A stretch of 64,000 nucleotides of DNA from a bacterium (GTDB lineage: Bacteria; Armatimonadota; Abditibacteriia; Abditibacteriales; Abditibacteriaceae). The position numbers and the translations under genes were made by a program. The notes under the pieces are model-generated. The model made no database searches. It worked only from the letters and a program-made list of their open reading frames with translations, and was not told the DNA's origin. Each line of letters opens with the position of its first letter. Positions within the stretch are counted from its first letter, which is position 1. Where the stretch lies: contig SDZD01000024.1 in NCBI GenBank assembly GCA_004172935.1, positions 1 through 64,000 of the forward strand. Direction: 5' to 3'. Below, piece by piece: positions 34,381-42,546 of the stretch.

Positions 34381-35667
34381 TTATTCGCCTTCGACGCGCA
34401 GAACGGAGCTGACTTCGCGCACGACTTCCAATGCCTCGAAGCCTTTGAGCGATTGGTTCATGGCCTCCTGAGTGGTATCGTGCGTCATCCAGAAGATTTC
34501 GGCCTCGCCGCGCTCGGTCTTCTTCTGAACAATAGATTCGATGGATACACCGTTATCGCCGAGGATGCCCGCGATTTGGGCGATGGCGCCGGGGCGATCT
34601 TTCACCTGCATTCGCACACAGAAACGAGTCAACGCCTCGGAGAAGGGCAACATGCGTACTTTCTCTTCTGGAGCGTGGTCGATGTTGCGAATGCCGCGCA
34701 AACGGTTTTTGGCAGCTTCGATGAGGTCGCCTACCACTGCGCTGCCCGTCGGGTGCGAACCTGCGCCGCGACCGTAGAACATAGTTTCGCCGACAGCATC
34801 GCCGCGAACCCAGATGGCGTTGAAAGCATCGCCCACGCTGGCAAGCGGGTGCGCCAGCGGCAACAGCGCAGGGTGGACGCGCAGTTCAAGGGAGCCATCT
34901 TTGTGGCGACGAGCCAAAGCGATGAGCTTGATGGCGTAGCCCAGTTCCGCCGCGTACTCGATGTCACGCGCCGAAACTTTGGTGATACCTTCGCGGTAGA
35001 TGTCGTCGAGATCAACGGGAGTGTCGAAGGCGATTCCAGCCACGATAGCGAGCTTGTACTGGGTATCGAAGCCATCGACATCGGAGCTGGGTTCGGCTTC
35101 GGCGTAGCCCAAATCCTGCGCTTCGGCGAGAACGGCGTGATAATCGGCGCCTTCGCGTGTCATCTTCGACAGAATGAAGTTGGTGGTGCCGTTCAAAATC
35201 GCCAGCACTTCTTCGACACGGTTGCCCGCCAACGATTCGCGCAGTGGCTTGATGAGAGGAATACCGCCGCCAACAGCGCCCTCGAACAGCAGGTCAACGT
35301 TGTTCTCATCGGCAACCCGACGCAGCAACGGGCCTTCTTTAGCGAGCAGTTCCTTGTTGGCCGTGACTACCGACTTACCCGAACGCAAAGCACGCAAAAC
35401 GAAGTCGCGCGCAGGTTCGACACCGCCGATGAGTTCGGCCACGATGTCGATTTCAGGGTCGTTCAAAACGAGGTCGGGATTGTTGGAAACGATGTCGGCG
35501 GGGCAGCCCCAACTAGCCGCGCGCGAGGGAGTGCGCGTAGCGACAGCCTTAATTTCGAGCTTCGCGCCCAGCCGCTTTTCGATGATCTCTTTATTCTTTT
35601 GCAGCACCTCATAGGTGCCGCCGCCGACCGTTCCCAAACCTAAAATCCCAACGCTGACTGTTTTCAT
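34381..35667 (-). CDS. hom: Homoserine dehydrogenase with ACT domain
   Basis: The 428-residue enzyme reduces aspartate semialdehyde to homoserine, the branch point to threonine and methionine. The NAD(P) loop GLGTVG is at residues 10-15. The substrate domain contains VTANKELLAKEGPLLR, LEGTTNFIL-like ILNGTTNFILSKM and AEAEPSSDVDGFDTQYKLAI. The C-terminal ~80 residues are an ACT domain (VRMQVKDRPGAIAQIAGIL), which implies allosteric control, usually by threonine. ATG 35665-35667 (MKTVSVGILG) fits the family start better than the upstream codon. A strong terminator follows. Confidence 0.96.
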   Translation of the reverse strand: MKTVSVGILGLGTVGGGTYEVLQKNKEIIEKRLGAKLEIKAVATRTPSRAASWGCPADIVSNNPDLVLNDPEIDIVAELIGGVEPARDFVLRALRSGKSVVTANKELLAKEGPLLRRVADENNVDLLFEGAVGGGIPLIKPLRESLAGNRVEEVLAILNGTTNFILSKMTREGADYHAVLAEAQDLGYAEAEPSSDVDGFDTQYKLAIVAGIAFDTPVDLDDIYREGITKVSARDIEYAAELGYAIKLIALARRHKDGSLELRVHPALLPLAHPLASVGDAFNAIWVRGDAVGETMFYGRGAGSHPTGSAVVGDLIEAAKNRLRGIRNIDHAPEEKVRMLPFSEALTRFCVRMQVKDRPGAIAQIAGILGDNGVSIESIVQKKTERGEAEIFWMTHDTTQEAMNQSLKGFEALEVVREVSSVLRVEGE

Positions 35668-35729
35668 TCGCAAAGAGTGTGACTTCTCAGTCAAAAGTGC
35701 TTCACCTCAGTTCGGCAAAACCCCATAAA

Positions 35730-36299
35730 TTATGGCTCAAAATAACCACCATAGTAGGCTCCGAAGACGGTATCGAATTGTTCCAAGAAGTTGTAGGAGT
35801 ATTTACAATTCGACCAGACATCAAGGCGCTCGAATTTTTCCTGCTCGCTCAAGGTCGCATCTTCCAACGATTGAAGGGTGGAACGTATGCTGGGTGCGCT
35901 GTCTGTTTCTGGGCTGCTACCTTCGATCACCTGATGAGGGTCGATCACCAAAAACTTCTCATTGGGGTTAGCGATGAGCATGTCGAGCCATCCCAGAAAA
36001 GTCTCGACATCGGATTGGGACAACTCATTGGGAAACCAGCTCAGAAGCAACGGCACCCGGCGAAGAAATTCATCCTTAGCCGAACTCCAATCGCGCACGA
36101 AATACATATCGTACCAACCATGCTCGGTGTCTAGGACAACCCATATATGCTCTGGCCGAAAAAATAATAACCAAGCCAGCGGCAGCTGATGGCGCGAATC
36201 CATGTATACCCGCTCGCTTCCATCTGCCCGTTTATAATGCTGCTCGGAAGTAAGAGCTGAAACGTCGTCGGTGAAATAGAGATAGGCCCGATTCGCCAT
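35730..36299 (-). CDS. Unrecognised cytoplasmic protein
   Basis: The 189-residue acidic protein is rich in aromatic residues (MANRAYLYFTDDVSALTSEQ, LPLAWLLFFRPEHIWVVLD, NFLEQFDTVFGAYYGGYFEP) and has no signal or membrane segment. Its opening and overall composition recall small proteins found near toxin immunity loci, but I cannot name a family and no toxin gene is adjacent. It lies 12 bases downstream of the HD-GYP gene and 62 bases upstream of hom on the same strand, so it may share a transcript with either. Confidence 0.55.
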   Translation of the reverse strand: MANRAYLYFTDDVSALTSEQHYKRADGSERVYMDSRHQLPLAWLLFFRPEHIWVVLDTEHGWYDMYFVRDWSSAKDEFLRRVPLLLSWFPNELSQSDVETFLGWLDMLIANPNEKFLVIDPHQVIEGSSPETDSAPSIRSTLQSLEDATLSEQEKFERLDVWSNCKYSYNFLEQFDTVFGAYYGGYFEP

Positions 36300-36311
36300 C
36301 GCGAGGCGAGG

Positions 36312-37148
36312 TTAGCCCAAATCGTGGGCTAGAGCGACTAATTTGGGGTCGAACTGTCCGCCCGCGCCCTTGTCGATTTGCGTCAGCGCTTCCGAGCGCG
36401 AAAGGGCAGGACGGTAGGCACGCGGTTCGAGCATAGCCTGATAGGCGTCGGCGAGGTTGATGAGACGGGCGCCGAGCGGCAACTCTTCGCCTCTGGGTTC
36501 GCCGGGGGTGCCCTGCCCATCGAAACGGGTGTGGTGGTAGCGCACGACGGGGACCAGATGCGCCAAAAACTCGACGGGGCGAATCATTTCGGCGCCGACC
36601 GTCGTGTGGTTGCGGGCGTTCTTCAGTTCATCTTGAGTCAAAGGGCGTGGCAAAGCTGCCAACTTCTGGCTCTGGTTGATGAGACCAATGTTGTGAATCC
36701 ACGCGGCGCACTCAAGTTCATCGATGTGCGAATCGGAGAGGCCCATAATGCCGCCCATTTTGCCGACGTGCCCAACCACAGCCTGCGTATGCCCTGAGGT
36801 GTAGGTGCTTTGGCCATCGATGAAATCCATCATGTCGCGGATAGAGCGAAGGTAGATGGCGCGCACATCGGGGCGCTGTTCTTCTTCGGGGGCACCAGCT
36901 TTTTCGCGCAAAACGTCCACGACTTTAAGCAGCACCGTGTAAAGAGCGAGTTGCAGATCGCTCTCGTTGACATAGCGCAACGAGGCACCTCCTGTAGCGC
37001 GGACATCATTGAGGATGTCCTGAAGTAGAGGCAACGAATTGTCTTCGAGATGGCGAATGAGGGCTTGCGCGGACGACATAAGAGATGAACCAGTATTGTT
37101 TGGCACTGGATTGACCAACAATTTAGAAGATTGCGGAGACATCTTCAT
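36312..37148 (-). CDS. Degenerate HD-GYP-type protein
   Basis: The 278-residue protein keeps the HD-GYP scaffold: SGHTQAVVGH, HTTVGAEMI, YHHTRFDGQGTPGEPRGEELPLGARLINLADAYQAML and the final RPALSRSEALTQI. However the HD pair is H152-N153 with GLI in place of GK-(I/V), and the GYP motif reads GQGTP (211-215). Active HD-GYP enzymes use the HD aspartate to bind the di-iron centre and the GYP loop for cyclic-di-GMP. This one is therefore likely a binding protein or pseudo-enzyme rather than a phosphodiesterase. The N-terminal ~90 residues are helical. It is divergent from pstS with only 78 bases between. Confidence 0.8.
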   Translation of the reverse strand: MKMSPQSSKLLVNPVPNNTGSSLMSSAQALIRHLEDNSLPLLQDILNDVRATGGASLRYVNESDLQLALYTVLLKVVDVLREKAGAPEEEQRPDVRAIYLRSIRDMMDFIDGQSTYTSGHTQAVVGHVGKMGGIMGLSDSHIDELECAAWIHNIGLINQSQKLAALPRPLTQDELKNARNHTTVGAEMIRPVEFLAHLVPVVRYHHTRFDGQGTPGEPRGEELPLGARLINLADAYQAMLEPRAYRPALSRSEALTQIDKGAGGQFDPKLVALAHDLG

Positions 37149-37226
37149 CTCCTCTTAAACCAACAGCGAACGGGAAGGATAAAAATGTAACCGCAAATTC
37201 CACAAGGCAACCACCAATTTAATCCT

Positions 37227-38237
37227 ATGCTCTTGAATTCATCATCGCGCCGCGTTTTGGCGCTCGGTCTCGTCGCGGCTTCGTCCTCCATTGCTTCCGT
37301 CGCTCAGGCGGACTCCTTAGCTGGTGCGGGTGCCACCTTCCCTTACCCTTTGTACACCAAATGGTTTGATGCCTATAATAAAGCTACTGGTACCCAGGTT
37401 GACTATCAGAGCGTTGGTTCGGGCGCTGGTATCAAACAGTTGGCCGCGAAAACCGTTGACTTCGGCGCTTCCGATGCTCCGCTGGGCGACAAGGATGCAG
37501 CAAAGCTCCCCGGCAAAATCGTTCAAATCCCAACGGTTGCTGGCGCAGTCGCTATCGTTGTCAATGGCGCTCCTCAGGGCATCAAATTGAGCGGCCCCGT
37601 TCTGGCCGACATCTTCGCTGGCAAAGTCAAAACCTGGAACGCCCCCGCAATCGCCGCGCTCAACGCTGGCAAGAAATTGCCCGCAGCTCCAATCGTTGTG
37701 GCTCACCGCTCCGATGGTTCGGGCACAACCAACATCTTCACCACCTACCTTTCCAGCGTTTCGCCTTCATGGAAGGCCACATACGGCGCTGGCAAGAGCG
37801 TCAACTGGCCAGTTGGCCTGGGCGGCAAAGGTGGAGATGGCGTCGCCGACCTCGTCAAGCGCACTCCCGGTGCGATTGGTTACGTCGAACTCGCTTACGC
37901 AATTCAGAACCGCTTGAACTACGCGGCCATGCGTAACCGCTCCGGCAAATTCGTGTTGCCATCGGTTGCTGGCGCAACAGCTGCTGCTCAGGGAGCCGCC
38001 GCTGCAACCGCACGCGATTCGCGCTCGCCCATCGTTAACCAGGGCGGCAACGCTTACCCCATCGTGGGCTACACCTACATTATGTTCTACACCGACAGCA
38101 AAAGCACCCCCAAGGGCAAATCGCTGTTGAAGTTCTTGAACTGGGCGATGGGTCCCGGCCAGAAGATGGCAGCTCCACTGTATTACGCGCCACTGCCAAG
38201 CGCAGTTGTTAGCAACAACAAGTCGAAGTTGAAGTAA
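37227..38237 (+). CDS. pstS: Phosphate-binding protein PstS, first copy (secreted type)
   Basis: The 336-residue protein has a Sec signal (RRVLALGLVAASSSIASVAQA) without a lipobox. It has PstS signatures: SLAGAGATFPYPLYTKWF, YQSVGSGAGIKQL, VDFGASDAPL, VVAHRSDGSGTTNIF and SPSWKATYGAGKSVNWPVG. These contact the bound phosphate in characterised homologues. It leads the pst operon and probably captures phosphate outside the membrane. A second, lipid-anchored copy follows. It ends in a Lys-rich tail. A perfect 14-base-pair hairpin lies just downstream, which may separate its expression from that of the rest. Confidence 0.95.
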   Translation: MLLNSSSRRVLALGLVAASSSIASVAQADSLAGAGATFPYPLYTKWFDAYNKATGTQVDYQSVGSGAGIKQLAAKTVDFGASDAPLGDKDAAKLPGKIVQIPTVAGAVAIVVNGAPQGIKLSGPVLADIFAGKVKTWNAPAIAALNAGKKLPAAPIVVAHRSDGSGTTNIFTTYLSSVSPSWKATYGAGKSVNWPVGLGGKGGDGVADLVKRTPGAIGYVELAYAIQNRLNYAAMRNRSGKFVLPSVAGATAAAQGAAAATARDSRSPIVNQGGNAYPIVGYTYIMFYTDSKSTPKGKSLLKFLNWAMGPGQKMAAPLYYAPLPSAVVSNNKSKLK

Positions 38238-38263
38238 CTCTTCGCGGAACAATACATTAGGAA

Positions 38264-38295
38264 GCAAAGAGATAATCGAAAGATTATCTCTTTGC
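38264..38295 (+). terminator. Perfect 14-bp hairpin with GAAA tetraloop between the two pstS genes
   Basis: Arms GCAAAGAGATAATC and GATTATCTCTTTGC enclose GAAA, a stable GNRA loop. No U-run follows, so it may stabilise the pstS mRNA 3' end or partially attenuate rather than terminate fully. Confidence 0.6.
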
Positions 38296-38340
38296 ACTAA
38301 CAAGGAAATATGGGCTTTGTTTGTGACAAAACCCATAGTG

Positions 38341-38369
38341 TTTTAGCTCGTGTTAAAATCGTCTTAACA
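38341..38369 (+). promoter_or_regulatory. Candidate Pho box (TTAACA-like direct repeats) before pstS2
   Basis: TTTTAG (38341), TTAAAA (38353) and TTAACA (38364) recur at 11-12 base steps, resembling the PhoP-binding direct repeats known upstream of pst genes in Gram-positive bacteria. A hairpin-prone repeat (TATGGGCTTTGT / ACAAAACCCATA, 38309-38336) lies just upstream. The match is suggestive only. Confidence 0.35.
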
Positions 38370-38421
38370 TTCGCACGCCGACACTTGCCCTGTTTCAAAT
38401 CACCCGAAAGAAATCCAAATC

Positions 38422-39528
38422 ATGATTCTTCAACGACTTTGTGTAGCAGGTGCAGCACTTTGCTTTGCAGCAGCCCTCGCAGGTTGCGGCGGCAACACAG
38501 CCGAAACAGGCAACACCACTCCTTCCACCAACGAAGCTGCTCCATCTACCAGCTCCGACAGCGCCCCTTCTACCGAAGGCGCTACCAGCCTCGCTGGTGC
38601 AGGTGCGACCTTCCCCGCTCCTCTCTACACCAAATGGTTCGACACCTATAATAAGGCGAAGAACGTCAAAATTGACTATCAGAGCGTCGGTTCGGGCGCA
38701 GGTATCAAACAGCTGACAGCTCAAACCGTTGACTTCGGCGCTTCTGATGCGCCTCTCAACGATAAGGAAAAGGGCGCATTGCCCGCTCCCGCCGTCACTT
38801 TGCCCACCGTTGCAGGTGCAGTCGTGTTGGCTTACAACGTTCCCGGCGCTCCTAAGAACCTGAAAATGACGGGCGACGCTATCGCCAAAATCTATCTCGG
38901 CACCGTCAAAACCTGGAACGATCCCGCCATCGCAGCCAGCAACCCCGGCGTAACTCTGCCCGCCACCAAAATCAACGTTGCTCACCGCTCCGACGGTTCG
39001 GGCACCAGCTACATCTTCACCAACTTCCTCGCATCGGCTTCGAACGATTGGAAAACCAAAGTTGGCGCTGGCAAATCGGTTGACTGGCCCACCGGAATCG
39101 GCGGCAAAGGCAACGATGGCGTGGCTTCGGCTGTAAAATCGGCTCCCGGCGGCATCGGCTACGTCGAATTGGCCTACGCCAAACAGAACGGCTTGCCCTA
39201 CGCTTCGGTGCAAAACAAAGACGGCCAGTTCGTCGAACCCACCGTCGATGCCACCACCGCCACCGCCGAAGGCGCTTTGGCCGATGTGCAAAAAGACGTG
39301 ACAGCACCTATTGCCAACGCAGCTGGCGCCAAAGCCTATCCCATCGCGGGCTTCACCTATTTGATGGTCTATCAGACGCCCAAAAACGCAGCCAAAGGCG
39401 CGGCTCTCAAAGAGTTCTTGAAATGGGCCATGACAGACGGACAAAAAGACGCAGCGGCTCTCGACTATGCACCACTGCCCAAATCAGTCGCTGATTTGAA
39501 CCTGAAGACGATTGACGGATTGAAATAA
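38422..39528 (+). CDS. pstS: Phosphate-binding protein PstS, second copy (lipoprotein)
   Basis: The 368-residue protein has a lipoprotein signal (GAALCFAAALAGCGG, lipobox LAGC) and a Ser/Thr/Pro-rich tether of about 35 residues. The PstS domain begins SLAGAGATFPAPLYTKWF. The signatures VGSGAGIKQLTAQTVDFGASDAPL (in two parts), NVAHRSDGSGTSYIF and FLASASNDWKTKVGAGKSVDWPTG parallel the upstream copy closely, so the two arose by duplication. Anchoring suggests it delivers phosphate directly to PstCA. It is followed by a 96-base gap with two stacked hairpins before pstC. Confidence 0.95.
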   Translation: MILQRLCVAGAALCFAAALAGCGGNTAETGNTTPSTNEAAPSTSSDSAPSTEGATSLAGAGATFPAPLYTKWFDTYNKAKNVKIDYQSVGSGAGIKQLTAQTVDFGASDAPLNDKEKGALPAPAVTLPTVAGAVVLAYNVPGAPKNLKMTGDAIAKIYLGTVKTWNDPAIAASNPGVTLPATKINVAHRSDGSGTSYIFTNFLASASNDWKTKVGAGKSVDWPTGIGGKGNDGVASAVKSAPGGIGYVELAYAKQNGLPYASVQNKDGQFVEPTVDATTATAEGALADVQKDVTAPIANAAGAKAYPIAGFTYLMVYQTPKNAAKGAALKEFLKWAMTDGQKDAAALDYAPLPKSVADLNLKTIDGLK

Positions 39529-39550
39529 TCGCGGGCGCCCCGTGTGCCCC

Positions 39551-39600
39551 GGCAAGGCGTCCGCTCCTTTTTGCAAACTTGCAAAGGCGGACGCTTTGCC
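39551..39600 (+). repeat. Long imperfect inverted repeat between pstS2 and pstC
   Basis: GGCAAGGCGTCCG...CCTTTTTGCAA pairs with TTGCAAAGG-CGGACGCTTTGCC, giving a hairpin of about 20 base pairs with small bulges. It may stabilise the upstream binding-protein mRNA or be a dispersed palindrome. Confidence 0.6.
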
Positions 39601-39604
39601 TATC

Positions 39605-39624
39605 GCGGAGCCTCTCCGCTTTTT
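39605..39624 (+). terminator. Small terminator-like hairpin that also covers the pstC ribosome-binding site
   Basis: GCGGAG-CCT-CTCCGC is followed by TTTTT and then the pstC ATG. The only Shine-Dalgarno-like bases (GGAG, 39607-39610) are in the left arm, so the hairpin can act both as attenuator and as translational block. Confidence 0.6.
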
Positions 39625-40623
39625 ATGATCGCCTCACAGCCTGAAAAACCCTCGTTGTTTAAGCGCAACAGTAAGCTTGACGCACGCACAACAGACGGCA
39701 TCTTTTACTGGTCTACCTTTGCCTTTGCTGCTTTAATCCTGATTTTGGTGGCATGGTTGGGAGTCCAACTTTACGCAGCGGCTTCGCCCTCGGTTAAACA
39801 ATTCGGACTCGGCTTTTTGACGAGTTCAGTGTGGAAGACCTCGGACGACCCAATTAGTCCTGATACCTATGGAGCGTGGCCTTACATTTATGGCACGCTC
39901 GTTTCGTCGTTTCTGGCACTCCTTCTGGCCGTTCCCATCGGACTTGGCACCGCCATTTACCTCGCAGAACTGGCTCCCAAATGGCTTCGCACTCCCATGA
40001 GTTTCATGGTCGAGCTACTGGCCGCTGTTCCTTCAGTTGTTTATGGTCTGTGGGGTCGTCTGGTACTCATCCCAGCCATCATGCCGCTGCAAACATGGCT
40101 TTCGGAACATGCAAGTTCAATCCCGGTTGTAGGTCGCCTCTTTAGCGGTTCGGCAACGGGACAAAGCATGATGGCCGCCGGTCTTGTACTGGCGATCATG
40201 GTGTTGCCGTTCATTTCGGCGGTTTCACGCGAAGTCATCAAAGCCGTGCCGCCCACGCAACGCGAAGCGGCCTTCGGATTAGGAGCGACGCACTGGGAAG
40301 CCATCAAAGGCCCCATTTTGCGCTCTTCCCGTTCGGGTATCATCGGCGCTATCATTTTGGGTCTGGCTCGCGCACTTGGCGAAACGATGGCGATTACTAT
40401 GGTCATTGGTAACGCCCCTTCCGCCGACTTCTCGTTGCTCTCACCTGCTGCCACCCTGTCTTCCAAACTCGCGGTCGAATTTGCTGAAGCTTCCGGTGGA
40501 CAGCAATCAGCGCTGATGTATCTGGCATTGGTGCTGTTCGGCATTACCATCGTGGTTAACGCCTTCGCCCGCCTTCTCATCTGGAATATGAGCCGCCAAG
40601 TCAAAGGAGCCGTACGTCTCTAA
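39625..40623 (+). CDS. pstC: Phosphate ABC transporter permease PstC
   Basis: The 332-residue permease has six hydrophobic segments. The binding-protein-dependent transport signature is at EAAFGLGATHWEAIKGPILRSSRSGIIGA (EAAxGLGAT core) and LARALGETMAITMVIGN is the conserved PstC loop. ATG 39625 (MIASQPEKPSLFKRNSKL) is preferred because a longer frame would run through two hairpins. The hairpin directly before the ATG probably lowers its yield relative to PstS, which fits the stoichiometry of one permease pair to many binding proteins. Its stop overlaps the pstA start (TAATG). Confidence 0.94.
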   Translation: MIASQPEKPSLFKRNSKLDARTTDGIFYWSTFAFAALILILVAWLGVQLYAAASPSVKQFGLGFLTSSVWKTSDDPISPDTYGAWPYIYGTLVSSFLALLLAVPIGLGTAIYLAELAPKWLRTPMSFMVELLAAVPSVVYGLWGRLVLIPAIMPLQTWLSEHASSIPVVGRLFSGSATGQSMMAAGLVLAIMVLPFISAVSREVIKAVPPTQREAAFGLGATHWEAIKGPILRSSRSGIIGAIILGLARALGETMAITMVIGNAPSADFSLLSPAATLSSKLAVEFAEASGGQQSALMYLALVLFGITIVVNAFARLLIWNMSRQVKGAVRL

Positions 40624-41552
40624 TGAACCCTTCTCTTCCAGTACAGACTCCATCTGTGCCCAGAGTGCGCCCGTTACCGCCAATGTCGTCTTCGCTGATG
40701 GCGAAGCGCAAGTTGAGCGACAACGTAATGCGCGGCCTGTGCTTGCTGGCAACGCTAATAGCCATTATTCCTTTGTTCCTGGTTTTGTACTACGTGACAA
40801 TACAGGGAATCAAAGTGATGTCTCCGGCCTTCTTCACCGAAGTACAGCGTCCGGCGGGAGAACCGGGCGGGGGCTTTAAGCACGCCATCGTCGGTACGTT
40901 GATGATGGTAGGTTTGGCTTCGTGCCTTGGTCTTCCCATTGGCATTCTTGGAGGCATCTACCTCTCGGAGTTCGGCCAGAACCGCTTCGGCTTCGTCGTG
41001 CGCTTCGCCACCGACGTACTCAACGGCATTCCTTCGATTATCATCGGCGTGTTCGTGTACTCCATCGCGGTTTTGCCCGTCTCACAGGCGACTCGCAGCT
41101 GGGAAGAACCGATTACGTTCTCGGCCTGGGCTGGCGGCTTAGCGCTGGGAATCATGATGATTCCCACCGTGATGCGCACCACCGAAGAAATCGTGCGCCT
41201 CGTTCCTCATGCCCTGCGCGAAGGCGCTCTGGCATTGGGCGACACACGTTGGCACTCGACACTCAAAATCGTGCTTGGCTCGGCCAAGGGCGGCGTTATC
41301 ACTGGCGTACTACTGGCAATTGCTCGTATCGCGGGCGAAACCGCTCCCCTGCTCTTCACAGCCGCAGACAGCCTTTACATGAACTTGAACCCTTCGAAGC
41401 AAACCGCTTCGCTGCCGGTTCGCATTTATCTGTCGGCGACTTCGCCCGACGATCATTGGAATGCTCTGGCATGGGGTGGCGCTTTCGTTCTGGTCGCGAT
41501 GATTCTTATCTTGTCGCTTCTTGCCCGCTACGCAACTCGTACCCGCGCTTAA
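40623..41552 (+). CDS. pstA: Phosphate ABC transporter permease PstA
   Basis: The 309-residue permease has six hydrophobic segments and the family signature HALREGALALGDTRWHSTLKIVLGSAKGGVITG (EGALALGDTRW core), then LAIARIAGETAPLLFTA, typical of PstA. The ATG (40623) lies within the TAATG overlap with pstC, so translation is probably coupled. It pairs with PstC to form the membrane pore. A 53-base gap precedes pstB. Confidence 0.95.
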   Translation: MNPSLPVQTPSVPRVRPLPPMSSSLMAKRKLSDNVMRGLCLLATLIAIIPLFLVLYYVTIQGIKVMSPAFFTEVQRPAGEPGGGFKHAIVGTLMMVGLASCLGLPIGILGGIYLSEFGQNRFGFVVRFATDVLNGIPSIIIGVFVYSIAVLPVSQATRSWEEPITFSAWAGGLALGIMMIPTVMRTTEEIVRLVPHALREGALALGDTRWHSTLKIVLGSAKGGVITGVLLAIARIAGETAPLLFTAADSLYMNLNPSKQTASLPVRIYLSATSPDDHWNALAWGGAFVLVAMILILSLLARYATRTRA

Positions 41553-41605
41553 CATCAGCTTTAGTAACCTGACGCCGCCTTAGGCGTTAAATAAGAGGTT
41601 TCCCA

Positions 41606-42514
41606 ATGTTGGTTTCAACCAAACCTGATACATCCAAACCGGAGCTACCCGTGGCCGAAATTACTCCAGACGCCCAAGGCGTCACTTCATCCGAACGTGC
41701 CGTGAATCAATCTGTCGCTCAATCTGTGCAAGAAAACGCCAGCCATGCCTCCCTCAACGGACCGGCCAAAATGACCGCCGAGGGCGTCAATTTGCATTAT
41801 GGCTCCAAGCACGCCCTCAAAAGTGTGGGCGCGGCGTTTCCCGAAAAGACTATTACCGCTCTTATCGGGCCTTCCGGCTGCGGCAAATCGACGTTCTTGC
41901 GTTGCTTAAATCGCATGAACGACCTCATCGATAACTGCAAAATTACCGGCGACATCAAGCTCGATGACGAGAACATCTACGCCCGTGGCGTTGACGTTGT
42001 CCAATTGCGCCAGCGTGTCGGTATGGTGTTCCAAAAGCCCAACCCCTTCCCAATGAGCATTTGGGACAACATCGCTTATGGGCCTCGCCTACGCGGTATC
42101 AAGAACAAAGGTCTGTTAAACGAAATCGTCGAAGAGTCGTTACAGGGCGCTGCACTGTGGAATGAAGTGAAAGACGACCTGAAGAAATCAGCCTTTGGAC
42201 TTTCGGGCGGTCAGCAACAGCGTTTGTGCATCGCACGCGCTATGGCGACCAAGCCCGAAGTGTTGTTGATGGACGAACCCTGTTCGGCGCTCGATCCGAT
42301 TTCGACTCTTAAAATCGAGGAACTGATGCGCGAATTGCGTTCGCAGTACACGATTATCATCGTGACCCACAACATGCAGCAGGCAGCACGTTGCTCCGAC
42401 AAAACCGCATTCTTTTTGCTGGGCGAATTAGTCGAGATGGACGCCAGTTCCAAAATCTTCACTGATCCGACCGACAAGCGCACCGAAGACTACATTACCG
42501 GACGCTTTGGATAA
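41606..42514 (+). CDS. pstB: Phosphate ABC transporter ATP-binding protein PstB
   Basis: The 302-residue ATPase has Walker [10 protein letters not shown] (88-96), the PstB phrase [12 protein letters not shown], the Q-loop [20 protein letters not shown], the signature [15 protein letters not shown] and Walker [17 protein letters not shown] with the switch histidine in [11 protein letters not shown]. About 50 residues at the N-terminus (Glu/Ser/Ala-rich) are extra compared with the usual 250-260-residue PstB. The start is still credible because AGAGG sits seven bases before the ATG. The role of the extension is unknown. Confidence 0.96.
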   Translation: MLVSTKPDTSKPELPVAEITPDAQGVTSSERAVNQSVAQSVQENASHASLNGPAKMTAEGVNLHYGSKHALKSVGAAFPEKTITALIGPSGCGKSTFLRCLNRMNDLIDNCKITGDIKLDDENIYARGVDVVQLRQRVGMVFQKPNPFPMSIWDNIAYGPRLRGIKNKGLLNEIVEESLQGAALWNEVKDDLKKSAFGLSGGQQQRLCIARAMATKPEVLLMDEPCSALDPISTLKIEELMRELRSQYTIIIVTHNMQQAARCSDKTAFFLLGELVEMDASSKIFTDPTDKRTEDYITGRFG

Positions 42515-42546
42515 ATCCATTATTTTTATTGTCACAACCAAAAAAC

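Noticed and set aside
34453..35643. 396-codon plus-strand frame opposite hom
   Set aside because: The translation is an antisense shadow with no family features; hom is certain.
38395..39444. 349-codon minus-strand frame opposite pstS2
   Set aside because: Cys/Gly/Val-rich shadow of a certain gene.
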